NCBI GenBank assembly: GCA_017399665.1
Contig: JAFQBR010000288.1
Coordinates: forward strand, 1-8,621
Length of the DNA stretch: 8,621 nt
Source of the DNA: Clostridia bacterium
Lineage (GTDB): Bacteria > Bacillota_A > Clostridia > Christensenellales > Borkfalkiaceae
Reading direction: 5' to 3'
The notes under the pieces were generated by a model, which saw nothing but the letters and a program-made list of their open reading frames with translations, made no database searches and was not told the origin of the DNA. Within the stretch, counting starts at the first letter, position 1. Each line of letters opens with the position of its first letter. The translations under genes were made by a program, and so were the position numbers. Below are positions 1 through 6,018 of the stretch, piece after piece.

Positions 1-416
1 AAGCGGTGTGGAGTAACGTTGGAAGCGATAATATGACCTATATAAATTTTGCAAGCACCACCCAAAATGGGGAAATTGTTTTATACAGTGATCTTATAAA
101 AGTTGCCGTTTGTATGAACAACGGAAGAGTTTGCGATATGGATGCTCACCTATATTTAAAAAATCATAAAGAGCGTAAAATACCAGAAGTAAAGATTAAA
201 GTTGAAGATGCAGAGCGCAAATTAAGTAAAAATTTAGAGGTTCAAACCTCACGCTTGGCCCTTATTCCAACCCCTTCAAACAAAGAAATTCTCGCATACG
301 AATTTAGTGGTATTATGCAAGGCGAGACTTATTACGTTTATGTAAACGCAATAACCGGGGAAGAAGAGCAAATTTTTAAGGTTGTTTCAACCGACGATGG
401 CGATTTATTGTTGTAA
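1..416 (+). CDS. ypeB: Germination protein YpeB, C-terminal fragment
   Basis: The open frame enters from the left edge (first whole codon at position 3), so only the last 137 residues are visible; the GTG at 6 is internal. The segment reads like the C-terminal PepSY-type region of YpeB: an NFA segment near the start, a VLYSDLIKV strand, the family hallmark NHKERKIPE, then LEVQTSRLALIPT and the closing YYVYVNAITGEEEQI stretch. In Bacillus and Clostridia, YpeB is made in the forespore and is needed for the cortex-lytic enzyme SleB to be functional; its PepSY domains are thought to restrain SleB until germination. The N-terminal membrane anchor and any sleB gene would lie outside the window. The gene is followed by a repeat and a terminator, so it ends its transcription unit. 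The family assignment is confident from remembered family motifs; the SleB partner is inferred. Confidence 0.9.
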   Translation, partial: AVWSNVGSDNMTYINFASTTQNGEIVLYSDLIKVAVCMNNGRVCDMDAHLYLKNHKERKIPEVKIKVEDAERKLSKNLEVQTSRLALIPTPSNKEILAYEFSGIMQGETYYVYVNAITGEEEQIFKVVSTDDGDLLL

Positions 417-418
417 AA

Positions 419-499
419 AAAAGGCTCTGTCAGAACAAACGGTTGACTAAAGAACTTTTATCTCTTAAAAAAAATCAACCATTGTTTGTGACATCGCCA
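419..499 (+). repeat. Dispersed intergenic repeat, copy 1 (inverted-repeat core)
   Basis: This begins two bases after the ypeB stop codon and matches the stretch at 4540-4619 at roughly 64 of 81 aligned positions. It contains an imperfect inverted repeat: GGTTGA (441-446) with TCAACC (475-480), CAAAC (436-440) with GTTTG (484-488), and GTCA (429-432) with TGAC (489-492). The internal loops are small and the AT-rich terminal loop is about 28 nt. It lies between the stop codon and the terminator, so it would be transcribed as 3'-UTR. The family is not one I recognise. It could be a REP/MITE-like element or a structured RNA; strand is given as that of the upstream gene. Confidence 0.7.
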
Positions 500-530
500 A
501 AAAAAATAATATTTAAAAAATTGCTAAAAA

Positions 531-567
531 TAGGGAACAAAACTTGTTTTTGTCCCTATTTTTTTAT
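531..567 (+). terminator. Rho-independent terminator after ypeB
   Basis: TAGGGAACAAAA (531-542) pairs with TTTTGTCCCTA (548-558), an 11-bp stem with one bulged A and a short loop, followed directly by a run of seven T. It closes the ypeB transcript downstream of the repeat. The stem is also flanked by A-rich sequence on the left, so weak action on the opposite strand cannot be excluded, but there is no minus-strand gene to serve. Confidence 0.88.
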
Positions 568-606
568 TTAAAGTGTGAAAAAAGCAAAAAAACACAAAAC
601 TCCGTC

Positions 607-635
607 TTGACAAAAGGTATGTTATATGTTACAAT
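607..635 (+). promoter_or_regulatory. Sigma-A promoter for the secB-like gene
   Basis: TTGACA (607-612), a perfect -35, is followed after 17 bp by TACAAT (630-635), which matches five of six -10 consensus bases. A TG at 627-628 gives an extended -10. The predicted transcription start is near 641-643, giving a short leader of about 27 nt with a ribosome site AGAAGAGG at 653-660. This is the best promoter in the window and suggests strong, housekeeping expression. Confidence 0.88.
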
Positions 636-668
636 AGTGCAGTAAAAAAAATAGAAGAGGATTATTTT

Positions 669-1109
669 ATGCCTAATATTTCATTAGTGTATTACAGAGT
701 AAACGAACTTGAATTTAAATTTAACGAAGCAATTAAGGGTAACATTTCTTTCCAAATCAAACCCAAGATTGAATGTAAGGTTGCTAAAAAGGAAGAAAAC
801 TTATTTGTAAACCTTGCTTTAAAGATCAATGAAGACATTTCTACCCCCGTTCCTTTTAATCTAAAGGTTGTTTTAGCTGGAACTTTTAAATTAAAAGATC
901 CCACAGCCGTTTTAGATGAGGCAGGGCAAAGAGCACAGGTTAACGAAGCTTTTGCTGTTTTATACCCCTATTTACGTGCAACAGTTTCTAGCATAACAAC
1001 AAACTGTAATATTCCTGCGTACATACTTCCCACAGTCCTTCCTGAACAGCTTACGCAAAGCGAACAAATTGATAAATTTATTATTAAAAAACCGCAAGGT
1101 CTTAACTAA
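669..1109 (+). CDS. SecB-like protein-export chaperone
   Basis: A soluble 146-residue protein with no signal peptide or membrane segment. The C-terminal half carries the pattern typical of the SecB fold: a strand VVLAGTFKL (68-76), an acidic helix with Asn-Glu-Ala (92-94), then VLYPYLRATVSSIT (97-110) and IPAYILPTV (115-123). These correspond to the SecB stretch in which an 'LFPYAR..I..LT...GFP...L.P' pattern precedes the tail. SecB keeps preproteins unfolded for the Sec translocase. In Firmicutes, distant relatives are annotated as SecB or DUF1149-like, and some serve in toxin-antitoxin-chaperone sets. No toxin or antitoxin gene is adjacent here, so a general holdase role is the simpler inference. 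The start is fixed by AGAAGAGG eight bases upstream of ATG. The gene stands alone between its own promoter and terminator. Confidence 0.78.
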   Translation: MPNISLVYYRVNELEFKFNEAIKGNISFQIKPKIECKVAKKEENLFVNLALKINEDISTPVPFNLKVVLAGTFKLKDPTAVLDEAGQRAQVNEAFAVLYPYLRATVSSITTNCNIPAYILPTVLPEQLTQSEQIDKFIIKKPQGLN

Positions 1110-1117
1110 ACGTTATT

Positions 1118-1143
1118 GGCAGAGTAATAAGCTCTGCCTTTTT
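1118..1143 (+). terminator. Rho-independent terminator after the secB-like gene
   Basis: GGCAGAG (1118-1124) pairs with CTCTGCC (1132-1138) around a 7-nt loop, followed by five T. It lies eight bases past the stop codon. A second, mutually exclusive pairing exists between ATTGGCA (1115-1121) and TGCCAAT (1147-1153), which would sequester the left arm of the terminator. Confidence 0.85.
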
Positions 1144-1188
1144 GTTTGCCAATAAGCTGGGCAAAAAATAAAAGAAGTTATAATTTTG

Positions 1189-1217
1189 TTGCAATGCTAA
1201 ACAAAAAATGATAAAAT
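1189..1217 (+). promoter_or_regulatory. Probable sigma-A promoter for rfbB
   Basis: TTGCAA (1189-1194) and TAAAAT (1212-1217) are separated by 17 bp, with TG at 1209-1210 giving an extended -10. The -35 matches four of six consensus bases and the -10 five of six. It lies about 42 bp upstream of the chosen ATG. A TATAAT at 1179-1184 is an alternative -10 but has no recognisable -35. Confidence 0.6.
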
Positions 1218-1247
1218 TGTTTTGTAAAACCATGCATTTGTGGTTTT

Positions 1248-1254
1248 GGGAGGT
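1248..1254 (+). promoter_or_regulatory. Ribosome binding site that sets the rfbB start
   Basis: GGGAGGT ends four bases before the ATG at 1259. It lies inside the longer reading frame that could begin at ATG 1208, so it argues for the downstream start. The protein then begins with the expected Rossmann strand. Confidence 0.85.
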
Positions 1255-1258
1255 AATT

Positions 1259-2221
1259 ATGCGTATTATGGTTTGCGGTGGGGCAGGTTTTATCGGCTCG
1301 CACTTCATAGACTATATTTTAAATAAATATCCCGAAGATTTTGTTCTTTGCTATGACCTTTTGACTTATGCTGGCAAGGTGGAAAATCTTAAAAATTGCA
1401 AAAATAACAAAAATTTTGCCTTTATAAAGGGTGATATTTGCGATAAAGCTGGGGTAGAAAGAGCGGTAAAGCAATATAATATTGACACGGTTGTAAACTT
1501 TGCGGCTCAGTCCCACGTGGATCGCTCGATTGATAGCCCTGATGAGTTTTTGCGCACTAACGTTTTAGGGGTAAACACACTTTTACAAGTTGTTAAAGAA
1601 CAAAAATTAAACCGTTTTCATCAAGTTTCTACAGATGAGGTTTACGGCGATATTGCGCTTGATGATTTTGTAACAGAATTTACAGAAAGTTCGCCTATAG
1701 CACCGTCATCTGCATATTCAGCATCTAAAGCAAGCGCAGATTTATTGGTTTTGGCACAAAGAAAAACCTTTAATTTACCCGTTACAATTTCGCGCTGTGG
1801 CAATAACTACGGCACGCGCCAGCACGAAGAAAAGCTAATACCTCATTTTGTAATGCAAGCAGTAAATAACAACAGTTTACCTCTTTACGGAGATGGTAAA
1901 AACGTGCGCGATTGGATTCACGTTTTAGACCACGTAAAGGCTATTGACTTAATTTTAAGAAAGGGCGAGCTTGGCGAAGTGTATAACGTGGGCGCAAGTA
2001 ATTTAATTTGTAATTTAGATATTGCAAAAGCCATTTTAGATATTTTACAAAAGCCACACTCTTTAATAACGTTTGTTTCAGACCGTTTAGGTCACGACCG
2101 CAAATACTCGGTAAACTTTGATAAGATAAAAAAACTTGGATTTAAGCCTGAAATGCAATTTGAAAGCTGTTTTAAAGAGTGTGTTTTAGCTTATAAAGAT
2201 AAGTTTTTAAATAAGAAATAA
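1259..2221 (+). CDS. rfbB: dTDP-glucose 4,6-dehydratase
   Basis: A 320-residue NAD-dependent enzyme of the extended short-chain dehydrogenase family that converts dTDP-D-glucose to dTDP-4-keto-6-deoxy-D-glucose, the second step toward dTDP-L-rhamnose and other deoxysugars for cell-surface glycans. Visible motifs are the NAD-binding GGAGFIG (7-13), the catalytic Thr-Asp-Glu in STDEVYGD (124-131), the YxxxK pair Tyr153/Lys157, GNNYGTRQHEEKLIPHF (181-197), RDW (217-219) and the C-terminal DRLGHDRKY (275-283). All are diagnostic of RmlB/RfbB and the length is normal. ATG 1259 is preferred over 1208 because of the ribosome site and because the extra 17 residues precede the Rossmann strand. Partner genes rmlA, rmlC and rmlD are not in the window, and the gene has its own promoter and terminator, so it is a solitary copy. 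An equivalent symbol is rmlB. Confidence 0.95.
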   Translation: MRIMVCGGAGFIGSHFIDYILNKYPEDFVLCYDLLTYAGKVENLKNCKNNKNFAFIKGDICDKAGVERAVKQYNIDTVVNFAAQSHVDRSIDSPDEFLRTNVLGVNTLLQVVKEQKLNRFHQVSTDEVYGDIALDDFVTEFTESSPIAPSSAYSASKASADLLVLAQRKTFNLPVTISRCGNNYGTRQHEEKLIPHFVMQAVNNNSLPLYGDGKNVRDWIHVLDHVKAIDLILRKGELGEVYNVGASNLICNLDIAKAILDILQKPHSLITFVSDRLGHDRKYSVNFDKIKKLGFKPEMQFESCFKECVLAYKDKFLNKK

Positions 2222-2237
2222 ATTTATAAATTCAAAT

Positions 2238-2273
2238 AAAAGTCGCGTTAATCAACTTATAGCGCGACTTTTT
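2238..2273 (+). terminator. Rho-independent terminator after rfbB
   Basis: AAAAGTCGCG (2238-2247) pairs perfectly with CGCGACTTTT (2263-2272) around a 15-nt AT-rich loop, and a T run ends the structure. A weaker TTAGG (2281-2285) / CCTAA (2297-2301) hairpin with a following T run lies just downstream and may act as a back-up. Confidence 0.88.
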
Positions 2274-2365
2274 GTTTGTTTTAGGGCCAACGAACGCCTA
2301 ATTTTTTTAATATTTAAAAAAAGAAAAAATTTAATTAGAAATAATTAAAAATGGGTGTTGTTTGT

Positions 2366-2395
2366 TTTACTTTTTAACTATTTAAGTGTTATAAT
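2366..2395 (+). promoter_or_regulatory. Extended -10 promoter for the OB-fold lipoprotein
   Basis: A perfect TATAAT at 2390-2395 is preceded by TGT (2387-2389), giving an extended -10. The best -35 is TTTACT (2366-2371) with an 18-bp spacer, four of six consensus bases. The leader would be about 26 nt and carries the ribosome site TGAGGTG (2414-2420), seven bases before the ATG. Confidence 0.75.
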
Positions 2396-2427
2396 AAAAG
2401 CATATTTTTTTTGTGAGGTGTAAAAAA

Positions 2428-4536
2428 ATGAGGAAGGCAAAAATTGTACTACTATTACTTATTTTTGTAGTAGCAACCTTTGTTGGCGCATGTAATGGTG
2501 GCTCTGAAAACAGCAGTTCAAGCTCATCAGACAATCAGAACTCAAGCACAACAAACAATGACAGTTCAAGTTCATCTTCAACCCAAACCCCACCTGATGA
2601 CGGATATGAAATAATAACAGTCGCTCAGGCATTGGAGCTTTGTGGTGAACCCGGTAATACTACAACTGAAAGATATTACCTATCAGTTACTGTAGTTAGC
2701 ATCAAAAACCCCACCTTTGGCGAAATGGTAGTAAGCGACGAAACAGGCTCTATTAGCGTTTATAACTCTAAAAACGCAGACGGAACTGTTGGTTATGCTG
2801 AAATGGAAGATAAGCCTTACGCAGGCGACAGCGCAATTTTATATTGTACCTTACAAAATTATAACGGAACTAAAGAAGTAAAGAGCGCTTACATTATTGA
2901 ATTTGAGCACGCAGTTATTGAAGATGACGGAAGCTATACTCAAATGACGGTAGAGAGCGCAAGAAATGCAAACGTTGGCGACAAGGTAGAAATTACCGGT
3001 GTTGTTGCAGCTATCACTTATGCAAACGGTAAAATTCCAAGTGGCGCATACATTGTTGACAGCACTTCTTCAATTTACGCATACGGCGAATTTGCAGGAA
3101 GAGTTAGCAAGGGCGACGAAATTACAATTCGCGCAAGCAAAACCTATTGGATTTTAGAAAAAGAACAGTCAAGCGCAAGCAAATACGGCTATAAGGGCTG
3201 TAATCAGCTTGAAGACGTAACGTTAGTTTCAATTAATTCTGCAGGAAACGAGTTTGATAAAACTTGGATTGAAGAAACAACCGTTAAAGAAATAATGGAA
3301 ACACCTGTTACGGAAGATATAACAACACTTATTTATAAGGTAAACGCGCTTGTTAAAAAGGTAGATGGCAGTAACTTTATAAACTATTATTTTGACGATT
3401 TAGACGGCTTTACCGGTAGCTATACGTACACACAATGCAATGGTAGCGACTTTGCTTGGATAGATGAATTTGACGGCAAGATTTGCACGGTTTATCTTTC
3501 TGTAATCAACGCAAAAAGCAGTGCAACCGGCTGTGTTTACAGATTTTTACCCGTTGAAATCATTGATGAAAATTTCGCATTCAATCCTGCTGACGGCGGT
3601 GAATTTGCCGTTAAATATTACGGTATAGACCAATTTGAAGAAGTTTACTATGCAGACCCTGCAAAAGAACTTGTAACAAGTGTAAGCTCTGAGCTTTTAG
3701 ATATTGAAGGCATTAAGCTTTCTTATTCTTCATCAAATACCGCAAGCGTTTACTTTGAAGAAGAAAACGGCGCAACCGTTATGCACTGCGCTTCAACAGG
3801 CAAGGCAACAATAACGGTAACAGGCGAGTACAACGAAATAGAATATTCTGAAAGCGTTGAAGTTGAAGTGGTTAACCTAAATGACTTTGAAGCTATAACG
3901 GTAGCGCAAGCTATTGCAACTGCTCCTGACACCGCTGTTACAGTAAGAGGCTTTGTTGGACCTTCACTTATTAACCAGTTAGGTTTTTATTTGTTTGATA
4001 GCGAAGGCAATTTTATTGCTGTTAAAGTAAATGAAGGCGCAGAATTTGAAGGTCTTGAAATTGGCCACGAAGTTATTTTAGAAGGCACAAGAGAGCGTTA
4101 CATTAAAAACGATGCAAGCACTATTGCCGGTCAAACCTGTATTGTATACGCTAAAATTTTATTTAACCTATACGGAAATAACCAATATTCAACCGCTAAA
4201 TTTGTTACAGATAAAACCGCTCAAGATTTTAGTACTTTAGCAAATACTGTTGACTACTCAACAACAGTTTTTGTTTTAGACTTAACCGCAACTTTAATAG
4301 ATAGAGGTTATTTTACCCAACTTGAAGTTAAAGATGCAAATGGAACTCAAATTAAGTTATATATGAGTGGCGCTGGTCAATATGCTTTCCTTGAACCATA
4401 TTTCGGAAAGCAAGTAAAAATGGAAGTTGCCGCTTGTAACTGGAACGATAAAGATTATTGGGCTGGCTGTGTTATAGCAGTTATTTTAGAAGACGGAACT
4501 AAGGTTTACAACACCTATAATTTTGATAACAACTAA
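2428..4536 (+). CDS. Secreted lipoprotein with repeated OB-fold-like domains and an Ig-like domain
   Basis: A 702-residue exported lipoprotein. Residues 1-21 form a type II signal peptide (MRKAK, a Leu/Ile/Val core) with lipobox VGAC, so Cys22 would be lipidated and hold the protein on the outer face of the membrane. A Ser/Asn/Thr-rich tether fills 23-56. The rest is all-beta. Four units open with a shared TV-x-x-(A/I) phrase: TVAQALEL at 64, TVESARN at 174, TVKEIME at 286 and TVAQAIAT at 491. Each continues like the OB-fold domains found in many secreted Firmicute and Bacteroidota proteins, with a G-D/H-E-(V/I)-x-(I/L) strand and a Y-x-x-D/F-D-x-x-G strand pair. A fifth, more diverged unit fills about 597-702. 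An Ig-like Big2-type segment (about 395-486; SSSNTASV and GKATITVTGEY) sits between units three and four. No catalytic motif is visible, so binding of a carbohydrate, nucleic acid or other ligand is only a guess. ATG 2428 is chosen over GTG 2413, which lies within the ribosome site. Confidence 0.8.
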   Translation: MRKAKIVLLLLIFVVATFVGACNGGSENSSSSSSDNQNSSTTNNDSSSSSSTQTPPDDGYEIITVAQALELCGEPGNTTTERYYLSVTVVSIKNPTFGEMVVSDETGSISVYNSKNADGTVGYAEMEDKPYAGDSAILYCTLQNYNGTKEVKSAYIIEFEHAVIEDDGSYTQMTVESARNANVGDKVEITGVVAAITYANGKIPSGAYIVDSTSSIYAYGEFAGRVSKGDEITIRASKTYWILEKEQSSASKYGYKGCNQLEDVTLVSINSAGNEFDKTWIEETTVKEIMETPVTEDITTLIYKVNALVKKVDGSNFINYYFDDLDGFTGSYTYTQCNGSDFAWIDEFDGKICTVYLSVINAKSSATGCVYRFLPVEIIDENFAFNPADGGEFAVKYYGIDQFEEVYYADPAKELVTSVSSELLDIEGIKLSYSSSNTASVYFEEENGATVMHCASTGKATITVTGEYNEIEYSESVEVEVVNLNDFEAITVAQAIATAPDTAVTVRGFVGPSLINQLGFYLFDSEGNFIAVKVNEGAEFEGLEIGHEVILEGTRERYIKNDASTIAGQTCIVYAKILFNLYGNNQYSTAKFVTDKTAQDFSTLANTVDYSTTVFVLDLTATLIDRGYFTQLEVKDANGTQIKLYMSGAGQYAFLEPYFGKQVKMEVAACNWNDKDYWAGCVIAVILEDGTKVYNTYNFDNN

Positions 4537-4539
4537 TTT

Positions 4540-4619
4540 AAAAGGCTTGGCCGCAGCAAAGGGTTAACTAAAGTGATTTTATTTCTTTAAAAAATCAACC
4601 GTTGTTTGTGACATCACTA
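4540..4619 (+). repeat. Dispersed intergenic repeat, copy 2
   Basis: This begins three bases after the lipoprotein stop codon and aligns with 419-499 almost without gaps. The right part is best kept: TCAACC (4595-4600) through TTGTTTGTGACATC differs at three of 25 positions. The left arm is diverged, with GGTTAA in place of GGTTGA and GCAAAG in place of ACAAAC, so the hairpin is weaker here. As in copy 1, it lies between a stop codon and a terminator. Confidence 0.7.
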
Positions 4620-4630
4620 AGTAAAAAAAC

Positions 4631-4659
4631 GCGCTACCTTAAAAGGTGGCGCTTTTTTT
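4631..4659 (+). terminator. Rho-independent terminator after the lipoprotein gene
   Basis: GCGCTACCTT (4631-4640) pairs with AAGGTGGCGC (4643-4652), with one T-G wobble, and is followed by seven T. The innermost pair probably opens to leave a 4-nt loop. A run of A on the left (4623-4629) mirrors the T tail, so the structure could work in both directions. Confidence 0.9.
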
Positions 4660-4827
4660 ACAAAAATAGCGATAATCGACCCATAGAGCGGTTTTTTGTG
4701 GTAAAACATGGTAAAGATTAACTTTAAAACCCCCTTTTTTTTACTTTTATTGTTCTTTATAGAATACTTAAAAGGGGAAAGCTGAAAAAAATAATTAGCT
4801 AAAAAACTTTGTTTGAATTAAAAAAGG
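4660..4827. other. AT-rich spacer without recognised gene
   Basis: No coding frame with a ribosome site, RNA gene or repeat is visible here. The only structure noted is CCCCTTTT (4731-4738) with AAAAGGGG (4770-4777), an 8-bp inverted repeat around a loop of about 31 nt, set in T-rich and A-rich runs. It might be an operator, part of a leader for another upstream promoter, or chance in AT-rich DNA. Together with the repeat and terminator before it and the promoter after it, it fills the 362-bp gap between 4536 and 4899. Confidence 0.4.
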
Positions 4828-4856
4828 TTGAAAAAAGGTGTTAAATATTATATACT
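4828..4856 (+). promoter_or_regulatory. Sigma-A promoter for the permease-helicase operon
   Basis: TTGAAA (4828-4833) and TATACT (4851-4856) each match five of six consensus bases and are separated by the ideal 17 bp. Transcription would start near 4863, about 36 bp before the GTG start. No other promoter of similar quality is seen before the following three genes. Confidence 0.78.
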
Positions 4857-4880
4857 AAAAGTAATAATATTTAAACGAAA

Positions 4881-4887
4881 AAAGGAG
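4881..4887 (+). promoter_or_regulatory. Ribosome binding site of the permease gene (long spacing)
   Basis: AAAGGAG is a good Shine-Dalgarno sequence, but it stands 11 bases from GTG 4899, longer than usual. An in-frame TAA at 4893-4895 excludes any start further upstream. The next ATG is 12 codons downstream, so GTG is the best choice. Confidence 0.7.
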
Positions 4888-4898
4888 CTATATAAGGC

Positions 4899-6008
4899 GT
4901 GACGTTAAAATTATTTATAAAAAAGAATGCAATAATGTTTATAGCGTTGATAGCTTCTTTAATTACCGTTATTTTTGTTCCCGTAGATAAAGAATATTTG
5001 GGGTATTTTGACTATAAAACGTTGGTATGTTTATTTTGCGTATTGGCAGTTGTTTGCGCGCTTAAAAACATCAACTTTTTCTATATTTTGGCAAGTAAAA
5101 TAGTAAAGCTGTTTAAAAACACTAAAAAATGCGTGCTTGCCCTTGTTTACATAACCTTTATAGGCTCTATGCTTATAGCGAACGATATGGCGCTTTTAAC
5201 CTTTTTACCGCTTGGTTATTTTGTACTGAATAGTACGGGTAAGAAAAAATATATGGCTTTTACCTTTATAATGCAAAATATCGCGGCAAACCTTGGCGGT
5301 ATGCTAACCCCCTTTGGTAACCCACAAAACCTTTATTTGTATTCCTTTTTTGAAATACCTAATTTAGAGTTTTTAAAAATAATGGCATTGCCATTTGTGT
5401 TTGCAATACTTTTAATTACCATTTTTTGCTTGATATTTGTTAAAAGTGAACCGCTTGAGCTTACCGAAGAGGTCGAAAAGCTAGATAAAAAGAAGGGCAT
5501 TTTGTATTTTATTTTATTTGCGCTTTCTATTGCAATAGTTTTTCGCGGAATACCTTATATTGTTGGCTTAATAGTTATTCCTTTGGTTTTAATTTTTACA
5601 GATAGAAAGGCGCTTTTACAGGTTGACTATTCGCTTTTGTTTACCTTTGTGTTTTTCTTTATTTTTTCGGGCAACATGGCGCGAATAGAAGTGGTTAGAA
5701 ATTTCTTTTCTTCTCTGCTTGAAAAACACACCTTTTTAGTTAGCGTGCTTTCTTGCCAAGTAATAAGTAACGTGCCTTCTGCAATACTATTATCGCAGTT
5801 CACAACCAACTATACCGATTTATTGCTTGGCGTAAACATTGGCGGTGTTGGCACGATTATTTCTTCCTTAGCAAGCCTTATAACCTTTAAAGAATACATA
5901 AAGCACAACCCCGAAAAAGGCTTTTATTATATGGAAAGATTTTCTGCATATAACTTCTTATTCTTAATTGCGCTTGTTGGATTTGTTCTGCTTATTAAAA
6001 TGATTTAA
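4899..6008 (+). CDS. SLC13/ArsB/NhaD-type (ion transporter superfamily) permease
   Basis: A 369-residue polytopic inner-membrane protein with about ten hydrophobic segments, for example near 12-28, 40-55, 78-93, 97-111, 160-181, 200-214, 218-234, 245-258, 278-298 and 350-367. Two family-type re-entrant motifs are visible: NLGGMLTPFGNPQNL (131-145), like the G-x-x-(T/S)-P-(I/F)-G-N-P-x-N loop of ArsB, NhaD and CitM proteins, and its second-half partner SNVPSAILLS (290-299) followed by GVNIGGVGTIISS (311-323). A conserved AND lies at 94-96. These proteins move anions such as citrate, other dicarboxylates or arsenite, or exchange Na+/H+; the substrate cannot be told from sequence here. It is shorter than the 420-450 residues usual for ArsB or NhaD but has both halves. 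It begins with GTG and is ten bases ahead of the next gene, so it leads the operon. Confidence 0.8.
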   Translation: MTLKLFIKKNAIMFIALIASLITVIFVPVDKEYLGYFDYKTLVCLFCVLAVVCALKNINFFYILASKIVKLFKNTKKCVLALVYITFIGSMLIANDMALLTFLPLGYFVLNSTGKKKYMAFTFIMQNIAANLGGMLTPFGNPQNLYLYSFFEIPNLEFLKIMALPFVFAILLITIFCLIFVKSEPLELTEEVEKLDKKKGILYFILFALSIAIVFRGIPYIVGLIVIPLVLIFTDRKALLQVDYSLLFTFVFFFIFSGNMARIEVVRNFFSSLLEKHTFLVSVLSCQVISNVPSAILLSQFTTNYTDLLLGVNIGGVGTIISSLASLITFKEYIKHNPEKGFYYMERFSAYNFLFLIALVGFVLLIKMI

Positions 6009-6013
6009 GGTGG
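6007..6013 (+). promoter_or_regulatory. Ribosome binding site that sets the MazG-like start
   Basis: AAGGTGG overlaps the stop codon of the permease gene and stands five bases before ATG 6019. It covers GTG 6010, which would otherwise be an in-frame start three codons earlier, so ATG 6019 is preferred. The overlap suggests translational coupling. Confidence 0.75.
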
Positions 6014-6018
6014 TAAAA

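Noticed and set aside
419..499. Interpretation of the repeat pair as a CRISPR array
   Set aside because: There are only two copies, four kilobases apart, each tied to a gene end, with no regular spacers.
1208..1258. Upstream ATG that would lengthen the rfbB product by 17 residues
   Set aside because: The good ribosome site GGGAGGT lies inside this extension, and the family normally begins at the MRIMV strand of the shorter form.
2413..2427. GTG start five codons upstream of the lipoprotein ATG
   Set aside because: It overlaps the TGAGGTG ribosome site. Starting at ATG 2428 gives a standard signal peptide.
2508..2590. Possible microsatellite or phase-variable repeat in the Ser-rich tether
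   Set aside because: The Ser codons are mixed (AGC, AGT, TCA, TCT) and no perfect tandem unit is long enough to slip; it reads as a normal low-complexity linker.
4731..4777. CCCCTTTT/AAAAGGGG inverted repeat as a riboswitch or terminator
   Set aside because: The loop is long, there is no U-run in the right place for either strand, and no riboswitch core motif is visible; it is mentioned only as part of the spacer.
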